Position numbers and translations under genes: made by a program. Shown in pieces: positions 1 through 4,812 of a stretch of 6,492 bases of DNA (positions within the stretch are counted from its first letter, which is position 1; every line of letters begins with the position of its first letter). The notes beneath the pieces are model-generated. The model made no database searches, was not told the DNA's origin, and saw nothing but the letters and a program-made list of their open reading frames with translations. The stretch lies in contig NZER01000170.1 in the NCBI GenBank assembly GCA_002690445.1, positions 1-6,492 on the forward strand, given 5' to 3'. The DNA is from Candidatus Pacearchaeota archaeon (GTDB lineage Archaea > Nanoarchaeota > Nanoarchaeia > Pacearchaeales > GW2011-AR1).

Positions 1-1877
1 TTCAATTCCAGCATATCGGCCCATGCCAATTCATACTCACCGTCCTTGAGTTTTTCCTTGAGTGTAACTTGGATGTAATCCCAGAGGGTAATCCAACCGT
101 CCTTGCCTTCCACATCACTACGATTCTTAACCTTGAACCCGTACAGGTTTTCGGGGAAGGGAATATGAGCTTGGTCAAAACTCTCCTTCAGTTCCTTAAT
201 CTTTCGAGGTTCTTCGGTAGTTGGGTATCCAGATTCGTTATTCCTCTCTGCTTGGAATTGATCTAGGATAACGTACACTCGCGTTTCGCTAGTGTCTGCT
301 ACGTCTACGTCTGCGATGTTCCACCAAGAGGACTTCTTTCTGTCCCAATACTGTCCCTTGTGGTCGAATTTGAACGTGAAGCACTTTGCAGAGTGTTTCT
401 TGTTCTTCTCGCCCACTCCAGAACCAGCGGGAGCAGCAGAGTATCCAGTGAAATCGGACAACGGACGCTTTTCCATCTCGCTCAATTTGAGCATTTCACC
501 GTCAAAACCCGAAAACGCTTTCCAGTTCTTTTCCTCTGTCTTGCTATTAAATTTAATTAAATAGACTTTGTTCTCCTGTTCCAGAATATAAGGCAAGACT
601 TTGCCCATAATTCCACGACGATGCCCTTGGTCATTCTCAATGACTACTGCCTTTTTGGATGCAGTAAGGTTGTTAGTCTCCTCAATGCGATACTTTTCGC
701 TTCGCCATGACTTTTTCCAAGTGTGCATTTCGACACTTTCAGAGACAGTATAGTCTCCCTTTGAATCCTTGCCATACTGATAGTAAGCACCGAGGCTAGT
801 GTCTCCGATCTTCTTGCCTTTGAAGGTCATTTTCTTTGCTACAAAGTTCCGCAAGTTGTAGAGGTTGCTTGCCATGTCAAAGATAGAACCCATGAGGCAT
901 TTTGCATCCCATAGCGTTTTGCAATCACTGAACTCTTTACTGATGACGCTGATAAGCTCATCAGCAACAGTTTTCAGTTTCTCTTTAATTTTCTTACGAG
1001 TATATTCGGTATATTGTAGCTTTTCCCGTGATGCGGAAATCTCTAAATCACCGATGTTGAACTTCATCACAAGGTTGGCGCAAAGCAATTCTTGTAAGTT
1101 AGTTTCTTCTTCGTTGAAGTCTCCCAGAGAATAAACGTCAATAGGATAACCTATGTTCCCCATGACTGCGATTGCCTCACCTTTGTCATAACGGTCACGC
1201 TTTTCAGCTAACCATTTCCATTCATCTGCCTCAAAGAGTGCTTCATTCTCATATTCAAATTGAGAGTGTCCCTTAATCTTCGGAATCACATTGAACCAGC
1301 GAAAGAGGTCTTTTGACTTTGAGAGAAAGGCATCAACGTCTTGACTGTTTACGGGTACAACGATTTCAATACCATTTTCTTCCTTGGTTGGTTCTTCACC
1401 GATTTTGGAAATCTGACCGATTTGAGATGGGTCGATGAAAGCGTTATAGATATACTTTTTGCCGTCAAGGTACGAATTGATAACGTAATTGTCTCCGTAG
1501 GCAAATGCCGCTTTGGAACCGATACCCAACATACCAATTTGGTCATTAGTGTTACGCTTGGTGGACTCACCGTAGAAAGCGTACACCTCTTGGATTTCAG
1601 TTTCAGAAAGTGCTGGGCCAAAGTCGCGTACCCTAAAGAACAGGCTCATCTTGGTTGGTAAGGTTACTTCGATTGGGCGTTCTGGATGCCCTGCTACCGT
1701 GTGAGCGTCAACTGCATTGCAGGAGTATTCACGGATGACTGCGAGTTCCTTATCCGAGTAAAGTTGATTGCGGAGGATTCCGAGAATGTGATGTAGTCCA
1801 GAGGATTTGATTCCGAAAGATACAGACTTTTGGATTCCGCTAGACTCGACGGTTTGTTGGTTTGTAATAGGTTTCAT
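1..1877 (-). CDS. rIIA: RIIA-like protein with GHKL ATPase domain (3' end outside window)
   Basis: The frame is open from ATG at 1877 to the window edge, giving 625 codons without a stop; the C-terminus is missing. Residues 50-123 carry the GHKL (Hsp90/MutL/histidine-kinase-like) ATP-binding motifs. The N-box is REYSCNAVDAH, with E50, N54 and D57. The G1 box is VRDFGPALS, with D85 and G87. The G2 glycine-rich lid is GMLGIGSKAA, around 115-124. This arrangement is typical of phage RIIA proteins, which in T4 are membrane-associated and act in rapid-lysis control and exclusion by lambda RexAB. T4 RIIA is about 725 residues, so roughly 100 may be missing. The rest (about 190-625) is Lys/Glu-rich with no motif I recognise. 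The start is chosen because the ATG lies 24 bases after a strong promoter -10 box and the homologous region begins soon after. No clear Shine-Dalgarno is present. A different GHKL ATPase is possible but less likely. Confidence 0.78.
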   Translation of the reverse strand, partial: MKPITNQQTVESSGIQKSVSFGIKSSGLHHILGILRNQLYSDKELAVIREYSCNAVDAHTVAGHPERPIEVTLPTKMSLFFRVRDFGPALSETEIQEVYAFYGESTKRNTNDQIGMLGIGSKAAFAYGDNYVINSYLDGKKYIYNAFIDPSQIGQISKIGEEPTKEENGIEIVVPVNSQDVDAFLSKSKDLFRWFNVIPKIKGHSQFEYENEALFEADEWKWLAEKRDRYDKGEAIAVMGNIGYPIDVYSLGDFNEEETNLQELLCANLVMKFNIGDLEISASREKLQYTEYTRKKIKEKLKTVADELISVISKEFSDCKTLWDAKCLMGSIFDMASNLYNLRNFVAKKMTFKGKKIGDTSLGAYYQYGKDSKGDYTVSESVEMHTWKKSWRSEKYRIEETNNLTASKKAVVIENDQGHRRGIMGKVLPYILEQENKVYLIKFNSKTEEKNWKAFSGFDGEMLKLSEMEKRPLSDFTGYSAAPAGSGVGEKNKKHSAKCFTFKFDHKGQYWDRKKSSWWNIADVDVADTSETRVYVILDQFQAERNNESGYPTTEEPRKIKELKESFDQAHIPFPENLYGFKVKNRSDVEGKDGWITLWDYIQVTLKEKLKDGEYELAWADMLEL

Positions 1878-1900
1878 AGGTTTTGCTTAACTGTAAGACA

Positions 1901-1929
1901 AGTATAAACTACTTCCTAATGTGAGTCAA
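1901..1929 (-). promoter_or_regulatory. Sigma70-type promoter for the RIIA-like gene
   Basis: On the minus strand the -35 box TTGACT (1929-1924) and the -10 box TATACT (1906-1901) each match consensus at 5 of 6 positions and are separated by exactly 17 bases. The predicted transcription start is near 1894, giving a leader of about 17 bases before the ATG at 1877. The -35 box and most of the spacer lie inside the last codons of the upstream small gene. It therefore probably starts a separate transcript for the RIIA-like gene, read by host RNA polymerase. Confidence 0.7.
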
Positions 1930-2148
1930 CACATTTTTTACACAAAAGTCATTTTGTGCCAAATGGTCATAATTAAGCCTAGTTCTTCGTCCTTCCCAAT
2001 AGGCTTTAGTTAACTGCTCTTTATCATAGGGGCATTTCTCTCTTGTCCTCTTATGCTCGTAACCCATCATAAAGGCGTGGGTATAGCGCAAGAGACTCAA
2101 GCCGAGTCTCCTTCTGCGCCTGTGAAGATTTTGAACGGTCTTGTCCAA
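1909..2148 (-). CDS. Small basic RMF/CrpP-like protein
   Basis: A 79-residue basic protein. The N-terminus has an arginine run (HRRRRR, residues 9-14). Residues 24-55 resemble ribosome modulation factor and the related CrpP family: an H-A-x-x-x-G-Y helix, then C39-P40-Y41, then W51-x-G53-R-R. RMF of E. coli has the same order (A-x-x-x-G-Y, CPY, then W-x-G-G-W), although the loop before CPY is about three residues shorter here. RMF binds the ribosome and drives 100S dimers in stationary phase, so a phage copy could act on host translation; that is inference. The start is unusual. The only candidate giving full length is TTG at 2148, just after an A+T-rich element with no Shine-Dalgarno; the next in-frame ATG pair (residues 27-28) would cut into the conserved region. 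It is the last gene of the small-ORF cassette, and its 3' end carries the rIIA promoter -35 box. Confidence 0.65.
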   Translation of the reverse strand: MDKTVQNLHRRRRRLGLSLLRYTHAFMMGYEHKRTREKCPYDKEQLTKAYWEGRRTRLNYDHLAQNDFCVKNVLTHIRK

Positions 2149-2167
2149 TTTTAATTAATTTAATTAG
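2148..2167. repeat. A+T-rich 20-bp junction repeat, copy 1
   Basis: The 20 bases attttaattaatttaattag are identical to 4793-4812. On the minus strand the element holds a dyad, TAATTAA-A-TTAATTA (7-bp arms, 1-base centre). It supplies the TAA stop of the gene at 2164-2448 and fills the gap up to the TTG start at 2148. There is no Shine-Dalgarno here, so an A/U-rich ribosome-binding or S1-binding role is plausible. A protein-binding site is the alternative. Confidence 0.6.
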
Positions 2168-2448
2168 GCTGGGTCTGCTGATATATCAAGATTCGGGGGC
2201 GCAGGTGGTTGCTGATGAGGTAATGACGGAGTTGAGGCTAACTTGTAAACAACATCTACCCTGTCTTGAACATCCATTTCCTGCCCTGTATCAAAAACAA
2301 TTCTGGTGATGTCCTGACTTGTTTCTTCTACTGTTGCTCGCATTGCGTAAACAATCCTGTCGGCATTGACAAAAACTGGTCTATCATTATGAGCTATTAG
2401 CTTAATAAACTTCGCTCCACTATTTGTTTCTTCTTTTCTTTTTTTCAT
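2164..2448 (-). CDS. FlbD-like small protein with proline-rich tail
   Basis: A 94-residue protein. Residues 13-71 have a strand-strand-helix pattern: K-F-I-K-L, then a short turn, R-P-V-F-V-N-A-D-R-I, then I-T-R-I-V-F-D-T-G-Q-E, then a helix around V-D-V-V-Y-K-L. This is the layout of the FlbD-like family (I-K-L, nucleotide or residue name, V-x-V-N-x-D-x-I, then x-G-x-x-x-x-V-x-E-S-V-x-E-V). Such short domains occur beside flagellar genes and commonly in phages, where their function is unknown. The N-terminal 12 residues are Lys/Glu-rich. The tail from about 72 is rich in Pro and Ala and probably disordered. The start is supported by GGAG 8 bases upstream (2457-2460) and overlaps the end of the preceding gene by 29 bases. 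It ends in the A+T-rich junction repeat. Confidence 0.65.
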   Translation of the reverse strand: MKKRKEETNSGAKFIKLIAHNDRPVFVNADRIVYAMRATVEETSQDITRIVFDTGQEMDVQDRVDVVYKLASTPSLPHQQPPAPPNLDISADPA

Positions 2449-2596
2449 TACTCTTACTCCAATAATTCTTTTCGTTATTAGCTCTACACACTTCGTTCCA
2501 CCAGTCCTTCTTTTCTGGAACTTCGGGGTTGTCGATGGGTTGTTGGTAGCGTTGCTTGTATTTGCCGCTTGAATCTGTTGAACCTTCGTCGCTCAT
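2420..2596 (-). CDS. Hypothetical small protein, 58 aa, polar with Trp-rich centre
   Basis: The frame runs from ATG at 2596 to TAG at 2420-2422. The start overlaps the stop of the gene at 2593-2823 in an ATGA arrangement, typical of translational coupling. A TAGG stretch about 7 bases upstream could serve as a modest Shine-Dalgarno. The product is highly polar: an acidic/Ser-rich start (MSDEGSTDSS), a central K-D-W-W-N-E-V-C-R block around residues 30-38, and a basic tail ending K-K-K-R-R-N-K. No membrane segment or known domain was seen. The overlap with the next gene covers its last 29 bases. I do not recognise it; the tidy coupling is the main support for it being a real gene. Confidence 0.6.
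   Translation of the reverse strand: MSDEGSTDSSGKYKQRYQQPIDNPEVPEKKDWWNEVCRANNEKNYWSKSNEKKKRRNK
2457..2460 (-). promoter_or_regulatory. Shine-Dalgarno site of the FlbD-like gene
   Basis: GGAG on the minus strand, 8 bases before the ATG at 2448. It fixes that start inside the 3' end of the preceding gene and supports the 29-base overlap as real. Confidence 0.6.
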
Positions 2597-2823
2597 AGTG
2601 TGCCTACCATTTCTCGCACTTGCTTCTTGAAGGCGCGAACCTTCTTGGCTTGAACCTCCATCCCATACTTCTTATAGTATTGGGCTTTACGCTCAAGAGT
2701 CTCTTGGAGACTGTTACTCAACATCCTATCTAGGCGTTGCTTTTGCTCTTGTTTTTGGCTTCCGCTCATTTTTCTTATTCGCTTTCTTTTCGGCTTTAGC
2801 ATCTCTGTATGCTCGCCACTCAT
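2593..2823 (-). CDS. Hypothetical small basic helical protein (start uncertain)
   Basis: The longest frame gives 76 residues, very rich in Lys, Arg, Gln and Glu, and predicted to be almost wholly helical. A pattern such as L-x-R-M-L-x-x-S-L-Q-E-T-L-E-R-K suggests a coiled coil or nucleic-acid-binding helix. The start is ambiguous. ATG at 2823 makes a 98-base overlap with the gene at 2726-2935. A second in-frame ATG at 2769 (residue 19) reduces the overlap to 44 bases and removes a Lys/Arg-rich segment that may only be the shadow of the other frame. Neither has a well-placed Shine-Dalgarno. The 3' end overlaps the next start as ATGA. No family recognised. Confidence 0.55.
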   Translation of the reverse strand: MSGEHTEMLKPKRKRIRKMSGSQKQEQKQRLDRMLSNSLQETLERKAQYYKKYGMEVQAKKVRAFKKQVREMVGTL

Positions 2824-2935
2824 TATTGGGGCAGAACTTCCACCCCAGTTCCAACAAGGCTTTTAGCTTGTCACGGTCTTGGGCAGTCGCTTCGCTTACC
2901 CGTTGAATTTCCTTTCCTTTTTTAAGGTTCTTCAT
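2726..2935 (-). CDS. Hypothetical small Lys-rich protein, 69 aa
   Basis: ATG at 2935, 14 bases after the preceding stop. Residues about 12-50 look like folded sequence, with a helical stretch D-R-D-K-L-K-A-L-L-E-L-G followed by W-K-F-C-P and N-E-W-R-A-Y. The last 20 or so residues are a Lys/Arg/Ala-rich low-complexity tail, as in nucleic-acid-binding proteins. No domain recognised and only a weak purine-rich stretch as ribosome-binding site. Its 3' part overlaps the next gene in another frame by 44 or 98 bases, depending on which start that gene uses. Confidence 0.55.
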   Translation of the reverse strand: MKNLKKGKEIQRVSEATAQDRDKLKALLELGWKFCPNNEWRAYRDAKAEKKANKKNERKPKTRAKATPR

Positions 2936-2949
2936 AATATACTACTCTT

Positions 2950-3156
2950 TTAGCCTTCTGTCGAGCAAAATTCTTCTATCTCAAAGTCTTTCCTTGTTAC
3001 GCTCCTGTATGCCCACTGTTCCGCTATATGAAGTAGTTTATACTTCTCCTCTGGTGCTATCTCGTCGATAGTCTTTGGCGGGAACGCTGGTTCACATTGC
3101 CAGCATTTGCAACCGACAGTAATTAAAATAATTAAAATAATAAATAAGTTCTTCAT
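2950..3156 (-). CDS. Probable small lipoprotein, 68 aa
   Basis: The N-terminus reads as a signal peptide: positively charged MKN, a hydrophobic core of Leu/Ile (residues 4-12), then T-V-G-C16. Cys16 sits where a lipobox would place the lipidated residue, but position -3 is Thr rather than Leu/Val/Ile, so the lipobox is imperfect. Two further cysteines follow at 18 and 21. The remaining 50 or so residues are hydrophilic and would face the periplasm. The start is supported by GGAG 6 bases upstream (3163-3166), and the preceding gene ends one base before the ATG. Phage-encoded small lipoproteins include the T5 receptor-blocking Llp and lysis Rz1 proteins. This one lacks the Rz1 nested context and proline content, so superinfection exclusion or envelope modification is only a guess. 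Confidence 0.62.
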   Translation of the reverse strand: MKNLFIILIILITVGCKCWQCEPAFPPKTIDEIAPEEKYKLLHIAEQWAYRSVTRKDFEIEEFCSTEG

Positions 3157-3157
3157 T

Positions 3158-3298
3158 TTATTCTCCGTACTCTTTCAGTATTGATAGTTGTTCTTCCATA
3201 AATTTAGTTGCTTCTTTGTAAGAATGAAATGGCCCATACATATCACCATCGTCACTTACATAATACTCACCTTCGATTTGTTCTATGGTAAAGTTCAT
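3158..3298 (-). CDS. Hypothetical small protein, 46 aa, D-G-GP[FY] motif
   Basis: A frame from ATG at 3298 to TAA at 3158-3160. Its ATG follows the stop of the preceding gene directly, and GGAG at 3304-3307 lies 5 bases upstream, so the start is well supported. The protein is acidic. Residues 10-29 read G-E-Y-Y-V-S-D-D-G, then Y-G-P-F-H-S-Y-K-E, followed by a helix (A-T-K-F-M-E-E-Q-L). The same pattern, [YW]-V-x-D-[DE]-x-G with G-P-[FY] about six residues later, then x-[ST]-x-K-[DE], occurs in the 59-residue protein at 5179-5358, so the two look like members of one small family. Function unknown. Confidence 0.7.
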   Translation of the reverse strand: MNFTIEQIEGEYYVSDDGDMYGPFHSYKEATKFMEEQLSILKEYGE

Positions 3299-3652
3299 TT
3301 AATCTCCAACTGGGCCAAAATCTCCCGTCAAGGTCGGCTCAAATTTACCCTTTATTCCTGTCACTGTGCCGTCAGGCCCGATTTCCAATCCACGATGCCG
3401 TTCCATCTCACGGGCATCAATGCACCATGTCTTGACGGGTCTACCGTTAGATGTAGACGCATCGGGTTCGGCAATTTGCTCAAGGTCGGGCTTATCTTTT
3501 TCTTCTGCCCAGACTGATGCTTCATCTCGCTTCTGCCACTCCCGCTCAATAAAGCTACGAACCCCATCTTTGAGTGGGTTAGTTTTGTAGCCGTGAGGAT
3601 CATCACCTTTCAGCCGCCTGTAAACTTCATCTAGTATTTCTTTGTCGGTCAT
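3299..3652 (-). CDS. Hypothetical protein, 117 aa
   Basis: ATG at 3652 after an 11-base gap; the stop abuts the next ATG. The N-terminus (residues 1-40) is a helical segment starting M-T-D-K-E-I-L-D-E-V-Y-R-R-L, of the kind seen in small phage proteins that end in a short region with F-I-E-R-E-W. The middle is polar with D-K-P-D-L-E-Q-I-A. The C-terminal third is glycine-rich, with G-L-E-I-G-P-D-G-T-V-T-G, suggesting a small beta structure or loop. No signal peptide or membrane segment. No clear Shine-Dalgarno. I do not recognise a family. Confidence 0.7.
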   Translation of the reverse strand: MTDKEILDEVYRRLKGDDPHGYKTNPLKDGVRSFIEREWQKRDEASVWAEEKDKPDLEQIAEPDASTSNGRPVKTWCIDAREMERHRGLEIGPDGTVTGIKGKFEPTLTGDFGPVGD

Positions 3653-3663
3653 GTTCGTATATT

Positions 3664-3873
3664 CTATTCGTTTTCCGATTCTGTGTCAAGAGGTAAATCC
3701 CAATCATTTAATGCACATTCTAAAGCCCATTTCATGTTGTACGTTTCTGGTGCTGAACTGTGATGCTTCTCGTAGATTCTCATGGCACTCCACCACACTT
3801 CTGCCGTCATACCGTAGTGGAGGGCAACGTCTAGCGTTTTTGCGACCGCATCAATATCTCTGCTCTGTTTCAT
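3664..3873 (-). CDS. Hypothetical small helical protein, 69 aa
   Basis: ATG at 3873 overlaps the stop of the preceding gene (ATGA), pointing to translational coupling, as there is no Shine-Dalgarno of its own. The sequence looks all-helical, with three segments: residues 6-20 (D-I-D-A-V-A-K-T-L-D-V-A-L), 23-37 (T-A-E-V-W-W-S-A-M-R-I-Y) and 45-58 (Y-N-M-K-W-A-L-E-C-A-L-N-D-W). The tail is acidic (D-T-E-S-E-N-E). The aromatic spacing suggests a compact helical bundle or a dimer. No known domain recognised. Confidence 0.7.
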   Translation of the reverse strand: MKQSRDIDAVAKTLDVALHYGMTAEVWWSAMRIYEKHHSSAPETYNMKWALECALNDWDLPLDTESENE

Positions 3874-4094
3874 AATTCAATATCGTAAGAACCATTTTTA
3901 GTTTCTGTTACCGCTTCTTCTTCAGTTAGGACTCTGATTATTCTTGCGCCCATACCCTTCGCCTCCTCTGCTGCCTCTTTCCAGCTTTCTGCTTTCATAA
4001 CAAAGTAAAGTGTCTTTCTCTCTTTTTCGCTCTTGGGTAAGTTGCTTACTTCGATTACTTCCTTATCGTTTTCTATGCACAAATATGCTTTCAT
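3870..4094 (-). CDS. Hypothetical small protein, 74 aa, strand-strand-helix
   Basis: The start is well supported: AGGAGG (4102-4107) lies 7 bases upstream, and the ATG overlaps the preceding stop as ATGA. Residues 2-17 (A-Y-L-C-I-E-N-D-K-E-V-I-E-V) and 28-34 (T-L-Y-F-V-M-K-A) look like beta strands. A helix follows (S-W-K-E-A-A-E-E-A-K-G-M-G), then another strand (A-R-I-I-R-V-L) and an acidic end. The strand-helix-strand order with E-S-W-K-E-A-A-E-E-A resembles many small phage alpha/beta proteins, but I cannot assign a family or function. It overlaps the next gene by four bases. Confidence 0.72.
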   Translation of the reverse strand: MKAYLCIENDKEVIEVSNLPKSEKERKTLYFVMKAESWKEAAEEAKGMGARIIRVLTEEEAVTETKNGSYDIEL

Positions 4095-4282
4095 TTATTC
4101 CCCTCCTCTTCTTCTAGGATTTCTTTCTCACTTTCGTACTGTTCTCGCATTAGGTTCATCGCTTTTTTCATTCCACGCTTTTCCTGTAAAGCTCGCTCTT
4201 GCTCGTTTGCGCGTTGATAGTTCCGTCTTTTTCTCCACTGACGGGAGGTAAGACCCTTTCTTCCATGTTTCGATATTGGCAT
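4091..4282 (-). CDS. Hypothetical small charged protein, 63 aa
   Basis: ATG at 4282, two bases after the stop of the preceding gene. The protein is strongly charged and asymmetric. Residues 1-40 are basic (K-H-G-R-K-G, then W-R-K-R-R-N-Y-Q-R and E-K-R-G-M-K-K). Residues 48-61 are acidic (E-S-E-K-E-I-L-E-E-E-E). It should be largely helical, and a nucleic-acid or nucleoid-binding role is possible but unproven. The Glu codons at the end also form the Shine-Dalgarno of the next gene, which overlaps by four bases. Not a family I recognise. Confidence 0.65.
   Translation of the reverse strand: MPISKHGRKGLTSRQWRKRRNYQRANEQERALQEKRGMKKAMNLMREQYESEKEILEEEEGNK
4102..4107 (-). promoter_or_regulatory. 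Strong Shine-Dalgarno before the gene at 3870-4094
   Basis: AGGAGG on the minus strand ends 7 bases before the ATG at 4094. It is encoded within the Glu codons that end the preceding gene, so the acidic C-terminus there is partly dictated by this site. Confidence 0.65.
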
Positions 4283-4284
4283 AA

Positions 4285-4470
4285 TTAATAATCTATTCCT
4301 ACTTCTTGTTGCGGGTATTCGCTATCGCCCTTGACCAACTCTGGTCTGTGAGTCTCAATCATCTGCCGAATGTCTAGGCATCGGTCAAAGTATTGGTCAA
4401 CAGTGTATTCCCTTTTGTTTGAGTCTGGACATCTATCGTAGATTGCCATTAGTAATTCATAGTTTCTCAT
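4285..4470 (-). CDS. Hypothetical small protein, 61 aa
   Basis: ATG at 4470 begins one base after the TAA of the preceding gene, and no good Shine-Dalgarno is visible, so it probably relies on re-initiation. The first half is helical with aromatic residues (Y-E-L-L-M-A-I-Y-D-R-C). A second helix (V-D-Q-Y-F-D-R-C-L-D-I-R-Q-M-I) follows, then a polar tail ending G-I-D-Y. Two cysteines, each in a D-R-C context (residues 14 and 31), could pair or bind metal, but there is no recognised metal-binding arrangement. Function unknown. Confidence 0.65.
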   Translation of the reverse strand: MRNYELLMAIYDRCPDSNKREYTVDQYFDRCLDIRQMIETHRPELVKGDSEYPQQEVGIDY

Positions 4471-4471
4471 A

Positions 4472-4639
4472 TTAATCCATGTGGTTATCTTGGTGAGGGT
4501 ACTTTTCCATTTCTTCTAACTTACTTTGAAATTTCAAATCCTCAATGACCTTTCTTAACATTTCCGCTTTGCCCCCGTCATAATCATCCATTACGATTAG
4601 GTCTTTTAGCATCGCTTCGTATTTGGTTAAGAGATTCAT
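4472..4639 (-). CDS. Hypothetical small acidic helical protein, 55 aa
   Basis: The frame from ATG at 4639 to TAA at 4472-4474 fills an otherwise empty gap between two genes. Its ATG overlaps the stop of the upstream gene (ATGA), and the downstream ATG starts one base after its stop. The protein is helical: L-L-T-K-Y-E-A-M-L-K-D-L-I, a D-D-Y-D-G-G turn, then A-E-M-L-R-K-V-I-E-D-L-K-F-Q-S-K-L-E-E-M. A two-helix hairpin is the likely fold. No family recognised. The exact fit between neighbours is the strongest support. Confidence 0.65.
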   Translation of the reverse strand: MNLLTKYEAMLKDLIVMDDYDGGKAEMLRKVIEDLKFQSKLEEMEKYPHQDNHMD

Positions 4640-4794
4640 CGTTCTATCTTTTCAAAGTGTTCGTCTACAATGTCCAGTATATGTTCTTTCACCATTCCGT
4701 ATCGCTCCCGAAAATCATCGTCGCAATGATTTTGAAAGAACGCTTCAACATCTTCGTGAATGTCTGCTTTAACGTCTAGTATTTTGTATCCCAT
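4636..4794 (-). CDS. Hypothetical small acidic protein, 52 aa
   Basis: The frame runs from ATG at 4794 to TGA at 4636-4638. The ATG lies directly after the A+T-rich junction repeat, with no Shine-Dalgarno. The product is acidic and His/Asp-rich (D-I-H-E-D-V-E-A-F-F, H-C-D-D-D-F, then H-I-L-D-I-V-D-E-H-F-E), mostly helical, with one cysteine. The spaced His/Asp/Glu residues could suggest metal binding, but there is no recognised motif. It overlaps the next gene by four bases. Not recognised. Confidence 0.65.
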   Translation of the reverse strand: MGYKILDVKADIHEDVEAFFQNHCDDDFRERYGMVKEHILDIVDEHFEKIER

Positions 4795-4812
4795 TTTAAT
4801 TAATTTAATTAG
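4793..4812. repeat. A+T-rich 20-bp junction repeat, copy 2
   Basis: The same 20 bases as 2148-2167, with the flanking tcc shared too. Here it contains the TAA stop of the gene at 4809-5174 and leads straight into the ATG at 4794, so stop, spacer and start are all supplied by the element. Where copy 1 has ATT, this copy has ATG at the same place. Confidence 0.6.

Noticed and set aside
541..565. A+T-rich stretch resembling the junction repeat
   Set aside because: Only partial similarity, and it lies within the RIIA-like coding frame rather than at a gene junction.
1349..1621. Minus-strand 90-codon frame inside the RIIA-like gene
   Set aside because: Out-of-frame shadow of the GHKL-coding region; low-quality composition and no upstream signal.
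69..1661. Plus-strand open frames opposite the RIIA-like gene
   Set aside because: They are antisense to a continuous 625-codon frame with recognisable ATPase motifs, have no ribosome-binding sites and resemble no family.
2936..2964. Promoter-like TCGACA-N17-TATATT on the minus strand
   Set aside because: The match is good, but the predicted transcript would begin inside the first codons of the gene at 2726-2935 and lose its ATG. Probably chance in A+T-rich DNA, although it could serve the genes further downstream.
3361..3606. Minus-strand 81-codon frame within the 117-residue gene
   Set aside because: It lies wholly inside the 3299-3652 gene, whose ends fit its neighbours (11-base gap, abutting stop-start).
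3188..4251. Plus-strand open frames opposite the small-gene cassette
   Set aside because: All are antisense to well-packed minus-strand genes with overlapping starts and stops; hydrophobic runs in them reflect antisense of charged codons.
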